64,000 bases of DNA from Micromonospora musae (lineage in GTDB: Bacteria > Actinomycetota > Actinomycetes > Mycobacteriales > Micromonosporaceae), in contig NZ_RAZT01000006.1 of assembly GCF_003626635.1 (NCBI RefSeq), positions 354,791 to 418,790 of the forward strand, given 5' to 3'. The notes below the pieces were generated by a model. That model was not told where the DNA came from, did not search any database, and saw only the letters and a list, made by a program, of their open reading frames with translations. The translations under genes were made by a program, and so were the position numbers. Shown one piece after another: positions 62,015-64,000 of this stretch. The number at the start of each line of letters is the position of its first letter. The stretch's first letter is position 1.

Positions 62015-63876
62015 AACCCTTGCGCGTTGGTCTTCGCCTTACGGCCGGTCTTCTTGTCGTGGAGGCCCTTGGCGACCTCCCCGGCGTAGCGCTGGTGGTT
62101 CAGCTCCAGCAGCCGGTCGAGTATCTCGCGCTGTGCCGCGGGGCCGATGGTGTAGCGGGTGTAGGCGCCAGCCTTGTGGAAGCCGTGGTCAAGGTCGTGT
62201 TCGACGAGGTCGTGCCAGCCATAGGCGCGGCAGACCGCCTCGTCGATGTCACGGTGGATACGCCGCAACTCCACGATGTCCTCGTCTTGGCAGGCTGGGT
62301 CAAACACCAGGTTGTAGGTCGCCGTCAGCCCAGACTGGCGGCTAAGCATCACGTCCCGGCGGTACGTGTCCAGCCGTTCCCCGTGCGCTCGCATCTCCGA
62401 GGTCAGCTCCGGTAGTGCGAAGGTCTCGAATACGTCGGATGGGGTGTAGCGGAGATCCGCCTTCATGGATGACGCACGACTTGCCGCCCACCAGTAGTGC
62501 GGAGCGCTCGACAACACCGCGAGCATCGCCAGGTCTTCTGTCGCGAAGACAACTAGTGCATGGGAGAATACCTGACCCGTCGACACCATCGCGGGCATGG
62601 CGAGGCTGCTCGTTTGGGCTTGCACGACTACTCTCTGAAGGCCCACTATCGATTGATACAGGCCAAGCGCCAACTCGCCGTACTGCCACCATCGCTCGCG
62701 GCGCGCCTTACGATTGTTCTTATCTCGCTCCGGCTTAACCAAGTTGACGACCTGCTCGTAGCAAGCAGGATAAGACTTGGCACGCGCCTCATCCCAGTTG
62801 AAGAAGTTAATGACCCATCGGCGACCCGATAAGTCCGGCCGGGAATTCAGGTCCTGGCCGTTCAGGAATGGGAATACCACCTCACGGTTGCGCTCATCTT
62901 GCTCAATCAAGGTTTTGGCTCTAGCCCCCTCCATGGTGAAGCCCATACCGTCTACCTTAGAAGCATTGAAGGCTATCCCGGCGTTCGAAGCCAACCGTTC
63001 GGGCGACCCCGAAACGCGGCGCATCGGATCAAGCGATGACGTGATTCCAGCCACAGAAATTCCATCGATGGCCTTCGCGGCACCGCTGCTCAATGCTTGG
63101 AGGCTCGTCCAAACGACACAGTATTCGATGGCCGCCGACCTTGAGGGCCACGGCTTACTCTTAATCGCTTGGCGGATCACGACACCGCCCTTCACCAGCC
63201 GATCGAGGCCCACATCTCGACTATCACCCTGGGCAAGGCTGTTCGTCGCGATCAATCCAGTTTGTCCTGCTGCCCGCAGTAAGCCGTGTGCACGTAGCAC
63301 GAAATAGGCGACAAGATCGGCATTGCCGCGCTCGCCGCGGGCAACCGCCGACACCAGCCATTCTCTGTAGGCGTTCCCGAAGGCGCCGGTAATTTTCGAT
63401 CCGTGAAGAAATGGCGGATTGCCGACAATCGCGTCGAAGCCGCCATGCTCGAAAACCTCAGGGAAGACAAGCGGCCAGTGGATTGGCTTGCGAACAAAGG
63501 AGCCGGGGACGTAGTCGGTGGCAAACCATCGGGTGCGCTGCTCTTCGGCCGGGCGCTTCTCGGAGCCGGAGGCAACGTCGCTGGCGAGCTTGGCCGCCTC
63601 GACTGCCCCCGCGTCAATCCCGCGCTCACCCCTGCTTACATAGCCGAGGCCAGAGCCGACGGTCAGATCCGCAAAGAGACGGAACAGGTCCGCCTTCGCT
63701 GCCGCCGCGTCGAGAAGTTCACGCTTTCTCGCCAGCGCCGCAACGGGGTCGTCGCCTGGGTCGACCTCGACGATCGCTCGGCGATCGTCGGCGACCTCGG
63801 CCACCAGCGAGCGGACCCCGGAGGTGAAGCCGTGCAAGGTGTTCTCGTGCAGCTTCCGGCCCTTGCTCGGGTCTAA
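62008..63876 (-). pseudogene. drmMI: 5'-truncated DISARM DNA methylase (DrmMI-like)
   Basis: The last roughly 622 codons of a large N6-adenine methylase. Catalytic motif IV NPPFLHGSK is present, followed by GLIATNSLAQGDSRDVG and a target-recognition-type region (FPFLNGQDLN, RWVINFFNWDEARAKSYP). The N-terminal part with the cofactor motif I is missing: at 63876 the frame enters an insertion sequence. Any start upstream comes from IS sequence, so the product cannot bind S-adenosylmethionine normally. Methylases of this kind precede drmA in class 1 DISARM. It overlaps drmA by 7 bases. Loss of host-DNA marking would normally be harmful if the nuclease arm were active. Confidence 0.8.
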
Positions 63877-64000
63877 GGCGTGTTTCAGAAGTCGTGGTGG
63901 TCGATGAAGGTCCCGGCGTGGCGGTGATCGACAACTGAAGAGGCCTCCGGTATCTGGTTCTGCGACCAAGCAAGAACTTCATACCGGAGACCTCGTGGCC
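63877..64000. mobile_element. end of an insertion sequence (IS5-like), running off the window
   Basis: The methylase frame is broken exactly after CTAA (63873-63876), a YTAR-type target of IS5-family elements, and sequence starting GGCGTGTTTCAG follows. Inside lies an inverted repeat (63940-63953 with 63981-63994, 13 of 14 matching). No transposase is visible in the 124 bases available. The IS family is inferred from the target and end sequence only. Confidence 0.6.

Noticed and set aside
58739..62089. 1116-codon forward frame opposite drmA
   Set aside because: Pure shadow of drmA; lacks motifs, whereas the minus strand has full helicase motifs.

Overview
High-GC actinobacterial chromosome, most consistent with Micromonosporaceae (inference). 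Signs are GC-rich third codon positions, many GTG starts, a DUF5753-type XRE regulator paired with a DUF397 protein, a DivIVA-like small protein, and numerous secreted proteins with Sec or lipoprotein signals. I see no rRNA, tRNA or CRISPR array.

Left part (about 0.4-30 kb), mostly metabolic and envelope genes. It starts with a DUF2267 protein, a CapA-like lipoprotein, a secreted S15/CocE hydrolase, a CHRD-domain protein with a Lys/Asp/His repeat tail, and a subtilase. Next is a divergent catabolic locus. Leftward run a branched-chain-type ABC transporter (binding protein, livH, livM, livG, livF), a proline racemase-family enzyme and a GntR regulator. Rightward run a DapA-like relic, both AcnX aconitase subunits and an ornithine-cyclodeaminase-family reductase. 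Together these look like uptake and breakdown of (hydroxy)proline. An RCK/TrkA-type channel follows. Then comes a five-gene leftward operon linked to copper (LVIVD protein, orphan binding protein, CopC-CopD fusion, lipoprotein, YcnI), an ABC-2 permease relic and a secreted M14 carboxypeptidase.

Middle (about 30-40 kb), transition into accessory DNA: a macro-domain protein, a Cys-rich miniprotein, an orphan Cas6e-like protein, a two-gene module with a TerB-like/membrane protein, the XRE/DUF397 cassette, a frameshifted NUDIX gene and a PP2C-like gene split by an intact IS256-family element.

Right part (about 40-64 kb), a defence island. An EVE-HNH endonuclease is divergent from three coupled genes (DUF4268, PD-(D/E)XK nuclease, DUF6308). 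After an IS3-family element with a 3-bp target duplication come a RelE-like/UvrD-type helicase fusion and a GmrSD-type DUF262-DUF1524 protein fused to an alkyltransferase-like domain. The last unit is a tightly coupled leftward operon: DISARM core genes drmA, drmB and drmC, followed by an HTH-N6-adenine methylase and a TPR Ser/Thr kinase. The upstream DISARM methylase has lost its 5' end to an IS insertion at the right edge of the window.
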